A DNA stretch of 45,856 nt from Acuticoccus sp039189655 (lineage in GTDB: Bacteria; Pseudomonadota; Alphaproteobacteria; Rhizobiales; Amorphaceae): positions 1-45,856 of the forward strand of contig JBCCYN010000014.1 of assembly GCA_039189655.1 (NCBI GenBank), given 5' to 3'. The position numbers and the translations under genes were made by a program. Below the pieces are notes generated by a model that saw nothing but the letters and a program-made list of their open reading frames with translations, searched no databases and had not been told where the DNA came from. Shown piece after piece: positions 7,108 through 15,980 of this stretch (its first letter is position 1; each line of letters begins with the position of its first letter).

Positions 7108-9456
7108 TTAGGGGATTTTTGCGGCGGCCGCCGCGGCAGGCCGGGCATGGCCGCCTGATTGGGCTGCCCCGTCGGCGCTGATCTTCGCCCAAATGGTTCG
7201 GGGGTCGATGGGCAGGCGTTCCACAAAACCGGGGGCACCCAGCGCGTCATCCACGGCTGCGGCCATCGCAGAGCCCACGCCGACCACGCCGGCGCTCCCA
7301 ATCCCGTTGATGCCGAGGGGATTTTGCGCCGACGATCCGCGCTCCACCAAAGCCACCTCGACGGGCGGCAGATCGGCCCCGGTGAACGAGCTGGACGAGC
7401 CACCACGCCAGCCGGGCTCGCCATAGCCGGCGGGATCGGCGGCCCCGTAAAGCGCGGCGACCACACCGCCATGGGCGCCGGCCGTCAATTGGGCCTCCGC
7501 GAGGCCAGGGTTGATGGCATTTCCCACATCGTGGACCAGGAAGACGCGCTGGACGCGGACGAAACCCGTCTTGGCGTCGATATCGACGCTGGCCGCTGCG
7601 AGACCGCTGGGAAAGGACACCCCTGAGGACCGGTGCACGCCCTCGGCAAAGAGCCCGTGACCATCGGCACACTCGGCCGCCGCCCCCGGCGCCATCGCCG
7701 ACGCCAGTTCGCCCAACTCAAGGGAGCGGCCAAAATTGCGACCGGCTTCGCAAACCCGGCCGCTCCGAATGGCGATGTTATGTGGGGCGATCCCCAAAAC
7801 TTGTGCGGCGCCCCGGGCGATTTTCTCGCGAAGAGCCTCTGCTGCCAGGAGCGCACTTGTGGCGGCCGCCGTCAGCCCTCCGCGCAAAAACGGCGATACG
7901 CCGATTTCACTGGGCGAAAGATCGCCGGATCGCACGCGCACGCGCCGATAGTCGACGCCGATGACATCAGCCACGATCTGCGCCACAGCTGTGTGGCTCC
8001 CCCGGCCGCGCTCGGCCAGTGATACGACAACCTCCACTCCGCCGTCTGCTTCGATGCGGACCCTTGCCCGATCGAAGGGGCCGCCGCCGCACACGTCCAC
8101 ATACTGGGCAATCCCGAAGCCGCAGAAGCTGCCTCTGGTGCGGCGCTCGGCGGCCCGCTGGCGCAGGACCGAAAGGGCAAAACTTTCCTCCGCCACCTGC
8201 GCGACGGCATGGCCATCCGCGCGAACCGAAGCCGTTGGTAGGCCCTTATTTGGACCGTCCTGGGCGGTGTCGCGTCCGCTGCCGCTAGGTGCGGAAAGGT
8301 TGCGCGCCCTCAGAATTGACGGCGCGATACCCAACTCCGCCGCCGCCGCATCGAGGAGACGTTCGCGCACGAAGGTGGCCTCCATTCGGCCGCCCCCGCT
8401 CCGAAAACCCATCGGCGCCCTGTTGGTGGCCTGGAACTGGCCCGCAACCCGGTAGGCTCGGGGCGGATAGGGTCCTGGAAGAAGAGAAACTATGAGATCT
8501 GCACAATGAAACGCCCCGGGCCTCGGATATGCGCCCAGGTCGAGGCAAAATCTTACGTCAAGGCCGAGCAGCGCCCCGCTGGCTGAGACGGCGGCCCGCG
8601 CCCGGGCTTCAAAACCTGGACCATGACCCCCTAAGGCCTGCCGCTCGGCAGGATCTTCCACCCATCGAACCGGTTGGCCGAGCCGGCGCGCCGCCATCGC
8701 CACCAGCACATCTTCGGCGCAGAGTTCAGCCTGCGCGCCAAAATGACCACCCGCCCAATGCTGCTCCCATACAACGGCGGAGATCGGCGCACCGACGGCA
8801 TCGGCGATGCGCCGCCGCCCCTCGAGCGTAGGCCGGGCAGCACTCCAGACTCGGAGGGTCTCACTCCCCCCATCCCACAGCGCCGCCGCGACGCGCGGCT
8901 CCTGGGCCATCGGAGCGTCACAGGCGACGGAAAGGCACCGCTCAACGGTGAAATCCGCATTGTGGAATGCAAGATTGAGATCGCCATAGGCCATCGAAAC
9001 CGGTTCAGCGCCTGGCGAAGGGGTGTTTTGATGGGCCCCCTGCGCGTTGCCAAAATGGAGAACTGGCTCTTCTTCAGCGATATCCAGAATGATGCGCTCT
9101 GCGGCATCTTCCGCCGCGTCGGCGGTGTGGGCGAAGACGGCTGCAACGGCCTCACCGCGATAATGCACACTATCGCCGGCCAGCACCGGTTCCGGGCAAA
9201 GGGCAGCGTAGGGTCCCTCCAATGGGGCCCGCACGGTCGCGTGAGAGATGTCCTCCGCAGTCCAAACGGCGACAACGCCCGGGACCGTGAATGCACCCTC
9301 GGTGAGCACATCCCGGACCGTGCCCCTCGCCACCTGCGAGCGCACCAGGTGCATATGGAGCTGGCGCGGGAATTCCAGGTCGGTGAGGAAGCGCGATTTT
9401 CCGGCCGCGTGCCGAGGGCCATCGAGACGGGCAACGGACCGCCCCACGTGCTTCAT
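7108..9456 (-). CDS. Molybdenum hydroxylase large subunit (xanthine dehydrogenase/aldehyde oxidase/CoxL family), catalytic Glu replaced
   Basis: 782 aa, normal length for a molybdopterin-cytosine-dinucleotide subunit. N-terminal a/b hammerhead domain (VGRSVARLDGPRHAAGKSRF, VVAVWTAEDI), then the Mo-binding domain (APMAQEPR, a GFRSGGGRMEA segment where homologues have AYRGAGRPEA, QIVADVIGVDYRRVRV). Near the C-terminus the usual NPLGxKGxGEAG motif reads NPLGINGIGSAG: the catalytic Glu that activates Mo-OH is Ser721 (AGC, plus strand 7294-7296). Overlaps the small subunit by 4 bp (ATGA). Family membership is secure; substrate unknown, and activity of the usual kind is doubtful. It is not form I CO dehydrogenase, because the AYRCSFR loop is absent. 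Confidence 0.9.
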   Translation of the reverse strand: MKHVGRSVARLDGPRHAAGKSRFLTDLEFPRQLHMHLVRSQVARGTVRDVLTEGAFTVPGVVAVWTAEDISHATVRAPLEGPYAALCPEPVLAGDSVHYRGEAVAAVFAHTADAAEDAAERIILDIAEEEPVLHFGNAQGAHQNTPSPGAEPVSMAYGDLNLAFHNADFTVERCLSVACDAPMAQEPRVAAALWDGGSETLRVWSAARPTLEGRRRIADAVGAPISAVVWEQHWAGGHFGAQAELCAEDVLVAMAARRLGQPVRWVEDPAERQALGGHGPGFEARARAAVSASGALLGLDVRFCLDLGAYPRPGAFHCADLIVSLLPGPYPPRAYRVAGQFQATNRAPMGFRSGGGRMEATFVRERLLDAAAAELGIAPSILRARNLSAPSGSGRDTAQDGPNKGLPTASVRADGHAVAQVAEESFALSVLRQRAAERRTRGSFCGFGIAQYVDVCGGGPFDRARVRIEADGGVEVVVSLAERGRGSHTAVAQIVADVIGVDYRRVRVRSGDLSPSEIGVSPFLRGGLTAAATSALLAAEALREKIARGAAQVLGIAPHNIAIRSGRVCEAGRNFGRSLELGELASAMAPGAAAECADGHGLFAEGVHRSSGVSFPSGLAAASVDIDAKTGFVRVQRVFLVHDVGNAINPGLAEAQLTAGAHGGVVAALYGAADPAGYGEPGWRGGSSSSFTGADLPPVEVALVERGSSAQNPLGINGIGSAGVVGVGSAMAAAVDDALGAPGFVERLPIDPRTIWAKISADGAAQSGGHARPAAAAAAKIP

Positions 9457-9944
9457 GGCGGGCTCACCGGTGCGGCTGCTTTTCGCGCGGTTGTAATCGC
9501 GGAAGCGAGCGCATCGCGGTTGCCACAGCTACAGGTGTTGGCGGCCAGCACCGTCTCGACAATTTCGTCCACGCCCAGATCGTTGCGATCGATCAGCCCC
9601 TTGGCGAGCATCAAAAAACCAGGCGCGCAGTAGCCGCAGCCTAGGGCGCCGGCATCGACAAACGCTTGCTGAAGCGGTCCCAACGCGTCGGTGTCTCCAC
9701 AACCCTCGACCGTCTCAACCCGAGTTCGATGGGCCTGAACTGCAAACATCAGGCAGCTTCGCACCGGTTCGCCGTCCACCAGGACCGTACAGGTGCCGCA
9801 GTGCCCCTCCTGGCAGCCGGCGCGCGTCCCGGTGAGGCCAAAGACCTCCCGCAACGCGTGAAGTAAAGTAGCCCGCGGCTCCACGACGAGGGTGCGATCT
9901 TCCCCGTTGAGATCAACGCGCATGCGCACGGACCCGGCGGTCAT
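9453..9944 (-). CDS. Molybdenum hydroxylase 2Fe-2S small subunit
   Basis: Electron-transfer subunit carrying two 2Fe-2S clusters between the Mo site and FAD. N-terminal plant-type ferredoxin domain with GCQEGHCGTCTVLVDG and the fourth Cys in RSCL. The C-terminal helical domain has GCGYCAPGF. Its second CxC pair, normally in GNLCRCTGY, here reads ANTCSCGNRDA, so the cysteines are kept but the flanking residues differ. The frame is open to 10022, overlapping the medium subunit; ATG 9944 (163 aa) fits the family start, with ATG 9923 as an alternative. Confidence 0.9.
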   Translation of the reverse strand: MTAGSVRMRVDLNGEDRTLVVEPRATLLHALREVFGLTGTRAGCQEGHCGTCTVLVDGEPVRSCLMFAVQAHRTRVETVEGCGDTDALGPLQQAFVDAGALGCGYCAPGFLMLAKGLIDRNDLGVDEIVETVLAANTCSCGNRDALASAITTARKAAAPVSPP

Positions 9945-9993
9945 GGGAGCTCGCCGCCGAAGTTCTGCCGAAGCATTCCAGATGGCCTGGCGG

Positions 9994-10854
9994 TCATCTC
10001 TCGATGGCGTCCAGGATCGCACGCTCCACGGCCGTGGCAGCGAGTCGGCGTCGGAAATTGCCCGGTGCTCCGTCGCCTGTGAGGGGTTCTACGTCGCGGG
10101 CCACAGTGGCTGCCGCCTCCCTGGCAACGGTGCGGCTGGGCGCATTGCCTGCCAAAATGCGCTCCGCAGCGCCGAGGCGGCGCGGGACCGCTTCGACGCC
10201 ACCAAGAGCGATGCGTGGCGAGGTCAGCTTGCCGCCCTCCACCTCAGCGATGCAAAGCGCGAGCGCCTCACCAAATCCCACGGTGGTGCGAGACACTTTG
10301 GAAAAGCCCCACTGTACCCAGGGCGGTAGGCCGGGCAGCCTCGCCGAAACGACCATTTCGTCGTCGTCGGCATCCGTCATCTCCACAGACCGGAAAAAAT
10401 TTGCAGCGGAGACTTCACGGACGCCTCTTGCTTCGGACCGCAAGACGATTGTGGCGCCGAGGGCAACACAAAGAAGGCACCACTCCGCCGCCGGATCGGC
10501 GTTGGCGACAGCCCCGCAAAAAGTTCCACGAGTACGGACCGGAAGGGGTCCCATGGACGAAGCCAGGCGGGAAAGCAGCACGGCTAGGGGGTTTTGCGCA
10601 CCATGGGCCTCAAAGTCCGCGTGGCGTGCAAGGGCCGGCACGCTCACCCCGTCCCCCGCCAAAGAAAGTCCCCGTAAGTGGCGGATGCGGTTGATATCGA
10701 TGACCTGCGCCGGTCTTGCGAGCCGTGCCGTCATCGCCGGCACAAGGCTCTGCCCCCCGGCGAGGAGCCGCCCATCGGGCCCATAACGCGCGAGCAGCGA
10801 TACGGCTTCGTCCAAGCTCTTGGGCACGTGATAATCGAACGCCGCTGCCCTCAA
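9994..10854 (-). CDS. Molybdenum hydroxylase FAD-binding medium subunit (CoxM-like)
   Basis: FAD subunit that passes electrons from the iron-sulfur clusters to the final acceptor. FAD-PCMH domain motifs: LLAGGQSLVPAM (pyrophosphate loop), RGTFCGAVANADPAAEW (the TIGG-type second loop, altered) and a CO dehydrogenase flavoprotein C-terminal domain (SPRIALGGVEAVPRR). I place the start at TTG 10854 (286 aa): minus-strand GGAGG lies 8 nt upstream and the product then begins MRAAAFDYHVPKSLDEAV, matching the family N-terminus. An ATG at 10950 would add 32 residues of poor composition. First gene of an M-S-L operon. Confidence 0.9.
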   Translation of the reverse strand: MRAAAFDYHVPKSLDEAVSLLARYGPDGRLLAGGQSLVPAMTARLARPAQVIDINRIRHLRGLSLAGDGVSVPALARHADFEAHGAQNPLAVLLSRLASSMGPLPVRTRGTFCGAVANADPAAEWCLLCVALGATIVLRSEARGVREVSAANFFRSVEMTDADDDEMVVSARLPGLPPWVQWGFSKVSRTTVGFGEALALCIAEVEGGKLTSPRIALGGVEAVPRRLGAAERILAGNAPSRTVAREAAATVARDVEPLTGDGAPGNFRRRLAATAVERAILDAIER

Positions 10855-11043
10855 GCGAAATTCCTCCGTGACCGAAATCGCCCCTTTGCGTCGCCAATGT
10901 GATAGCGCGCGCTGTCGGGAGAGGCGAAGCGCCTTGGCGGGGTTTTGCACCGCGGCGGCGAGGGGCCGGGACAGAACGGGGATAGTTTTGGGAACAACTT
11001 TGCCCCGAACCCACCACGGGGCGAGGCGTGACGATGGCTCGAT

Positions 11044-12072
11044 CTAAAGGGTATGGCCGCTGCGGGTGCGCTTGGTATCCAGGTACTTGGCGTTGTGCTC
11101 GGTGACCGGGCTTTTGAGCGCCACCGGGTCCACCGCAAGGCCTCCCACCGCAAGGCCCGCCGCTTTCGAGGGATTGTTCGTCATGAGCCGCACCCGCGAA
11201 AGTCCCAGTTTACGCAGGATCGCGGCAGCCAGCGCATAGTCGCGCTCATCGTCGTGGTAGCCGAGCGCGATGTTGGCATCGACGGTATCGAGGCCCTTCT
11301 CCTGCATAGCGTAGGCCCGCAGCTTGTTTGCAAGGCCGATACCCCGGCCCTCCTGCGCCATATAAAGGAGCACACCGCCTTGGCGGGAAATGCGCTCCAT
11401 CGAGAGGGTGAGCTGGGCGCCGCAATCGCACTTGAGAGAGCCGAACACGTCGCCGGTGATGCAAGAGGAGTGGACGCGCACAAACATTCCATCGTGTACC
11501 TCCCCGACGATGACCGCGCTCACCGTGCCGCCCGCGGCATCCCGGAAAGACTGCATGGTCGCGTTGGCGCCGGAAGGGAGCGGCACCGCGGCCGTCGCGA
11601 CAGGGTGGACGGTGCTCGCCAGCGCCCGACGAAACGCCAGGACATCTGAGGCTTCAGCCAAGAGAACGTTGGATGGCACCTCTTCAGCGAGCGAAAGAGT
11701 CATGGCTGGCAGGCGTTCGGCAAGTTTTGCCAGTTCGGCGGCCGCGGCAGCGATCAAGCCGCCTTGGGAAACAGCTACGGCAGAAACGTCCCGCGGCAGG
11801 CCACTCGCGTAGCGCCACAATAATTGCGGATCCGCCGAGGGCAGCTCAAGCAAGGTCGGCGCATCGGGTAAACCGAGGTAGGAAGCCCGGCAGCAGGCGA
11901 TGGCAAGGGTCGGCGAAAGCACCTCGCCACCATCGAGAGGCGCAGCAAGCATCGTGGTCTCGCCATCGCGCAACATCACCGTACGCCCCGCCGTGACCTC
12001 GCCGACCAAACGGTGAACGGAGATGAAAGCGGACGATCCCGCGCATAGGTTTGGCCGTTGCTCGTTCAGCAT
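11044..12072 (-). CDS. ribA: GTP cyclohydrolase II RibA
   Basis: First committed step of riboflavin synthesis: opens GTP to the diaminohydroxy-pyrimidine product. 342 aa, longer than the roughly 200-residue E. coli enzyme. The C-terminal about 200 residues hold the catalytic domain with the zinc ligands in SSCITGDVFGSLKCDCGAQ, the GRGIGLANKLRAYAMQEKG active-site helix, TVDANIALGYHDDERDY and the substrate loop RLMTNNPSK. The extra N-terminal about 140 residues resemble a decayed RibB-like domain, as seen in other alphaproteobacterial RibA proteins. ATG 12072; GGAGG lies 13 nt upstream, slightly far. Confidence 0.95.
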   Translation of the reverse strand: MLNEQRPNLCAGSSAFISVHRLVGEVTAGRTVMLRDGETTMLAAPLDGGEVLSPTLAIACCRASYLGLPDAPTLLELPSADPQLLWRYASGLPRDVSAVAVSQGGLIAAAAAELAKLAERLPAMTLSLAEEVPSNVLLAEASDVLAFRRALASTVHPVATAAVPLPSGANATMQSFRDAAGGTVSAVIVGEVHDGMFVRVHSSCITGDVFGSLKCDCGAQLTLSMERISRQGGVLLYMAQEGRGIGLANKLRAYAMQEKGLDTVDANIALGYHDDERDYALAAAILRKLGLSRVRLMTNNPSKAAGLAVGGLAVDPVALKSPVTEHNAKYLDTKRTRSGHTL

Positions 12073-12365
12073 AGCAACTTGTTGTCCTCCGCCCCGAACA
12101 TGGCTCGCGCGCGGTCGCCGGGCAAGCGAGGATGCGCCGGCCGGGTGTGTTGACGCCAGTTTGAGGCCGACATGCCGGGCGGGGCCTTGCCCGAAACCTT
12201 GCGCCGCCTATCATCCGCTTCCTCGCCCGATCGCGAGGCCACCAGCGGCAGTGGCCGCCAACGTCCTTGCCATCGCGGTCCCATCGAACGCCCTTGCACA
12301 CGAACGCCGGGCCTGCAAAAGCCGCGCATCAGAAACGCGCTCCGGCGCGCGAAGGAGCCCACCGC

Positions 12366-13661
12366 GTGTCCCAATCCCCATCGCCCGCCGACCCCACAGG
12401 GCCGCTCGCCGGGCTCATCGTCCTTGATCTTTCGCGCATTTTGGCTGGGCCCACCGCGACTCAGCTCCTCGGGGACATGGGCGCGGACGTCATCAAGATC
12501 GAGCGTTTTGGCGTCGGCGACGATACGAGACGATGGGGCCCGCCCTTCCTCCTCGACCGCGAAGGCAACGAAACCGCCGAAAGCGCCTACTATTTCTGCG
12601 CCAATCGAAACAAGCGCTCCCTGGCTCTGGACCTTGCCAAGCCGGAGGGGCAGCAGATCGTCCGCGCCATTGCGGAAAAAGCTGATATGGCGGTCGAGAA
12701 TTTTAAGGTGGGCGGGGCGAAACGGCTGGGGCTCGATTACGAAAGCCTCGCTGAGATCAACCCGCGGCTCATCTATGCGTCGATCACCGGCTACGGCCAG
12801 ACCGGCCCCCTCGCCCCGCACGCTGGCTACGACTTCATGGCCCAGGGGCGCGGCGGGATCATGAGCGTCACCGGCGAGCCCGATGGCAAAGGCGGGGTGC
12901 CCATGAAGGTCGGCGTTGGCATCGCCGATGTGATGACCGGCATGTATGCGTCTTCGGCGCTCCTGGCAGCGCTTCATGCGCGCGACCACACCGGTCGCGG
13001 GCAATATATCGATCTGTCGCTCTTCGATAGCCAGCTAGCCTGGCTCATCAACCAGGGAACAGCGCACCTCATGACGGGTGATACGCCGGTCCGCCTTGGC
13101 AACGGCCACCCGACGATCGTTCCCTACAACGCCTTCCCGGCTTCGGATGGCATGTTCATCCTCGCCGTGGGCAATGATGCGCAATTTGAACGGTTTTGCG
13201 CTGCTGCGGGCGAGCCGGAGCTGGCCAAGGACCAAAGATTCGCCACGAACGCGGCGCGGGTCCGCAACCGCGAAGCCCTTGAGGAGGAGGTCTGCCGCCT
13301 GACCGCCATGCGCACCCGGCAGGAATGGGCTGACACGCTAGCGCCGCTTGGCGTCCCGGTGGGGCCCATCAACACCATCACGGAAGCCTTTGCCGAACCG
13401 CAGGCCCAACACCGGGGCGCCACTGTGACCCACGAGCACCCCCTCGCCGGTGACGGCGTTGCAAAAACCATCGGCAACCCGATCAAGTATTCCCAAACGC
13501 CCATCGACTACCGCCTGCGTCCGCCCATGCGCGGCGAACACAGCCGCGAAGTGCTGCGCGAACTCCTGGGCATGGCCGACGACGAAATCGCGCGCCTTGC
13601 CGAGGCAGGTGTGGTGGACGTCGGCGACACGCCCACCAGCAGCGTCGTCGCAAGCGCATAG
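12366..13661 (+). CDS. Family III CoA-transferase (CaiB/BaiF, formyl-CoA-transferase-like)
   Basis: Moves CoA between carboxylic acids through an aspartyl-CoA intermediate. 431 aa. N-terminal signature LAGPTATQLLGDMGADVIKIE; AVENFKVGGAKRLGLDYESL; the active-site region ITGYGQTGPLAPHAGYDFMAQGRGGIMSVTG, where the Asp of GYD is the expected nucleophile; and DVMTGMYASSALLAAL. GTG start at 12366 with GGAG 8 nt upstream; longer in-frame starts give a basic, unstructured leader. The next gene, a ThDP enzyme, starts 14 bp after the stop, so they form an operon. That pairing recalls formyl-CoA transferase with oxalyl-CoA decarboxylase, but the partner does not look like the latter; substrates unknown. 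Confidence 0.92.
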   Translation: MSQSPSPADPTGPLAGLIVLDLSRILAGPTATQLLGDMGADVIKIERFGVGDDTRRWGPPFLLDREGNETAESAYYFCANRNKRSLALDLAKPEGQQIVRAIAEKADMAVENFKVGGAKRLGLDYESLAEINPRLIYASITGYGQTGPLAPHAGYDFMAQGRGGIMSVTGEPDGKGGVPMKVGVGIADVMTGMYASSALLAALHARDHTGRGQYIDLSLFDSQLAWLINQGTAHLMTGDTPVRLGNGHPTIVPYNAFPASDGMFILAVGNDAQFERFCAAAGEPELAKDQRFATNAARVRNREALEEEVCRLTAMRTRQEWADTLAPLGVPVGPINTITEAFAEPQAQHRGATVTHEHPLAGDGVAKTIGNPIKYSQTPIDYRLRPPMRGEHSREVLRELLGMADDEIARLAEAGVVDVGDTPTSSVVASA

Positions 13662-13675
13662 GAAAGGTACTCCCT

Positions 13676-15289
13676 GTGAGATTGAGCAACGCCGATGTCA
13701 TCGCGCGAAAGCTTGCCCTGGCGGGCTCGACGCGCGCCTACGGCATCCCGGGCGGCGAGGTGCTAGTGATCATCGATGCCCTGGAGCGCGCGGGCATTTC
13801 CTTTCACCTCACAAAGCACGAAAACTTCGCCGGCTTCATGGCCGAGGGCACGTGGCACGCCACCGGGGCGCCGGGCATCCTGGTGGCCACCATCGGCCCA
13901 GGTGTCGCCAATGCCGTCAACGTCGTAGCCAATGCTTTTCAGGACCGCGTGCCCCTCATCTTCCTGACCGGGTGCATGGACGGCGCAGACGCCGACACCT
14001 ACACGCACCAGGTGTTCGACCACCGTGCGCTGCTCTCGGGCATCGTGAAAGCTACGTTTGAAGCGCGCGGCAAGAGCCTCCCGCAGGTGATGGACAAGGC
14101 GCTGACCCTCGCCGTCTCAGGACAACCGGGGCCCGTCCACATCGACCTTCCCATCCGCGTTGCCGAAGAAGAGGCTTCCCCGGTGTCGCTGTCAGCGCTT
14201 CCTCCAGCCGCACCGTTTGCCCCCGCCGACAGTGATGTGCTCGCAAGAGCCCGCGCATGGCTGACCGCGGCGGAAAAACCCCTGGTGGTGGCTGGGCTCG
14301 ATGCCCTCAACGATGGCGCCGCCGACACCTTGCGCCGTTTCGTGGAACGCACCGGGGCACCGCTCGTCACCACCTACAAGGCCAAAGGGATGGTCGACGA
14401 GGATCACCCGCTAGTCCTAGGCGGTGCCGGCCTGTCGCCCCTTGCCGACAAGCACCTCATGCCGCTGCTGGCGGCGTCGGACTGTATCGTGCTTGCGGGC
14501 TACGATCCCATAGAGATGCGCGTGGGCTGGCGCGACCCCTGGCCGGCGGACGCCCGGGTCATCGACATTACGCCCGTCGTGCGCACCCATGGGATGCACG
14601 CTGTCGGCCTTACCCTTTACGGCGGCGTGGGCGAAACCCTCGATGCGCTGGGAACGACCGGCCCGGCAAAACCCGCCTGGGCCAACGGCGAGGCAACGGC
14701 AGCAAGGGCCGCGCTGCGCGCTGCGTTTTCCCCGGAATCCGAAGGCTGGGGCCCCGCCACCGTATTTCACCAGCTCGCCCAGACACTTCCCCAGAACACA
14801 GTCATCACTGCCGATTCGGGCGCTCACAGGATACTGCTGAGCCAGCTCTGGCGCTGCCGGCTGCCGCGTCAGATGCTGCAGTCATCGGCCCTTTGTACCA
14901 TGGGCTGTGCCGTGGCCCTCGCGGCGGGGCACAAGCACGCGGTGCCCGATCGCCCCGTTGTGGCGTTCGTGGGCGATGCCGGGCTCGAAATGACTTTGGG
15001 CGACGTTGCCACCTTGCGAGAGCACCAGCTCGCAGTGCCCATCGTCGTCCTCATCGACGACAGCCTCGCCCTCATTGAGATGAAGCAGCGCGGCCAACAG
15101 CTTCCCAACGTGGGCGTTGATTTCACCGGGACTGATTTCGTCACCCTCGCCAAGGCCATGGGCGGCCACGGAGTTTGGATCGAGGACAGCGACGCCTTGG
15201 CCAAAGAAGCAACGCAGGCGCTTTCCCGAGAAACGTTCACGCTGCTTTGCGTCCGCATCGGACGCCGGGCCTACGACGGAAAATTTTAA
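13676..15289 (+). CDS. Thiamine-diphosphate-dependent enzyme, acetolactate synthase/decarboxylase-like
   Basis: 537 aa ThDP enzyme with the usual three domains. The PYR domain contains the conserved cofactor-activating Glu in TKHENFAGFMAEG; the central domain is about 195-330; the PP domain has the Mg-ThDP motif VGDAGLEMTLGDVATLREHQLAVPIVVLIDDS, in which the usual closing NN is DD. IlvB is normally 560-600 aa with a regulatory partner IlvN, and none is present here, so a biosynthetic acetolactate synthase is unlikely. The GTG start at 13676 follows GGAAAGG and lies 14 bp after the CoA-transferase stop. A 2-oxoacid or 2-hydroxyacyl-CoA lyase is possible; the reaction cannot be assigned from sequence. 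Confidence 0.85.
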   Translation: MRLSNADVIARKLALAGSTRAYGIPGGEVLVIIDALERAGISFHLTKHENFAGFMAEGTWHATGAPGILVATIGPGVANAVNVVANAFQDRVPLIFLTGCMDGADADTYTHQVFDHRALLSGIVKATFEARGKSLPQVMDKALTLAVSGQPGPVHIDLPIRVAEEEASPVSLSALPPAAPFAPADSDVLARARAWLTAAEKPLVVAGLDALNDGAADTLRRFVERTGAPLVTTYKAKGMVDEDHPLVLGGAGLSPLADKHLMPLLAASDCIVLAGYDPIEMRVGWRDPWPADARVIDITPVVRTHGMHAVGLTLYGGVGETLDALGTTGPAKPAWANGEATAARAALRAAFSPESEGWGPATVFHQLAQTLPQNTVITADSGAHRILLSQLWRCRLPRQMLQSSALCTMGCAVALAAGHKHAVPDRPVVAFVGDAGLEMTLGDVATLREHQLAVPIVVLIDDSLALIEMKQRGQQLPNVGVDFTGTDFVTLAKAMGGHGVWIEDSDALAKEATQALSRETFTLLCVRIGRRAYDGKF

Positions 15290-15325
15290 GGAACGAGCGG
15301 TGACGTACGCATCACGGCTCGTTCC
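15290..15325. terminator. Long hairpin between convergent genes, likely bidirectional terminator
   Basis: GGAACGAGC (15290-15298) and GCTCGTTCC (15317-15325) form a perfect 9-bp stem. After a one-base mismatch an inner GTGA/TCAC stem and an 8-nt loop follow. It begins at the last stop-codon bases of the ThDP gene; on the minus strand it is followed by an A/T-rich tract (TTAAAATTTT), so it could end transcription of the convergent DUF302 gene as well. Confidence 0.65.
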
Positions 15326-15392
15326 ATTTCGATGGCCCGCAGGATTGCCCGCCAGGCCGCGCCGGCCCGGCCCGGCTTCAGCGCGTAAACCG

Positions 15393-15872
15393 TTAGTTTG
15401 CGGCGGCCTGGTCGGCGATGGTCGCAAAAATCTCGTCGAGCTGGGCAGCAGAATCGGTAACCGCCGCGCCGCCCTCCTCGGCGTAGGGCGCGAACACGAC
15501 GCTCGGCAGCTTGTAGCTCAACGATGCGGTGCCGTCAGGCTCTTCCATGACCATGATGCGCACCGGCGGCTCGATCATCGCAGAAGGTGCGGCACGAATA
15601 ATCGTCACCGCAAAATCGTTACGGAAGATGCCAAGAACCCGGTTACCGGGAATGGTCTCGCCCCGTTTCTTGGCGACTTCCGTGGGGCCCGCTTCGGTGA
15701 CAAGGCCCATTTTGTTGGCCTTGATGGCCCCTTTCAGGTCAGCAAGGAGGGCATCGTAGGATTTGTCGGTGTCGATAACCCGCCAGCCGTCGTGCTGCGT
15801 GACGACCGAATCGGCAACGGCGCCCGTCAGTGGCGCAAGAGTGAGGGCGGCGGCGACGAGAAGCGAACGCAT
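15393..15872 (-). CDS. Periplasmic DUF302 protein
   Basis: 159 aa. A cleavable signal peptide is visible (MRSLLVAAALTLAPLTGAVA-DS). The mature part matches the DUF302 fold: an N-terminal helix region (DKSYDALLADLKGAIKANKMGLVTEAGPTEVAKKRG), then GNRVLGIFRNDFAVTIIRAAPSAMIEPPVRIMV and YKLPSVVFAPY. DUF302 function is unknown; it often accompanies sulfur or redox genes. ATG 15872 has AAGGAA 8 nt upstream. Lies 108 bp downstream of the yeeE-like gene on the same strand. Confidence 0.85.
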   Translation of the reverse strand: MRSLLVAAALTLAPLTGAVADSVVTQHDGWRVIDTDKSYDALLADLKGAIKANKMGLVTEAGPTEVAKKRGETIPGNRVLGIFRNDFAVTIIRAAPSAMIEPPVRIMVMEEPDGTASLSYKLPSVVFAPYAEEGGAAVTDSAAQLDEIFATIADQAAAN

Positions 15873-15980
15873 GGGCGGGATTCCTTTTGTCGGGGTATCA
15901 ATCGAGGCTGAGGTGCGAGTGACACTCGCTCGCGACCCACTCCCTACCGGGAAGCGGCGTTGGTCGGCACGATGTTTCCA

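Noticed and set aside
12066..13004. 312-codon minus-strand frame opposite the CoA-transferase
   Set aside because: His/Asp/Ala-rich shadow translation, antisense to a clear family III CoA-transferase.
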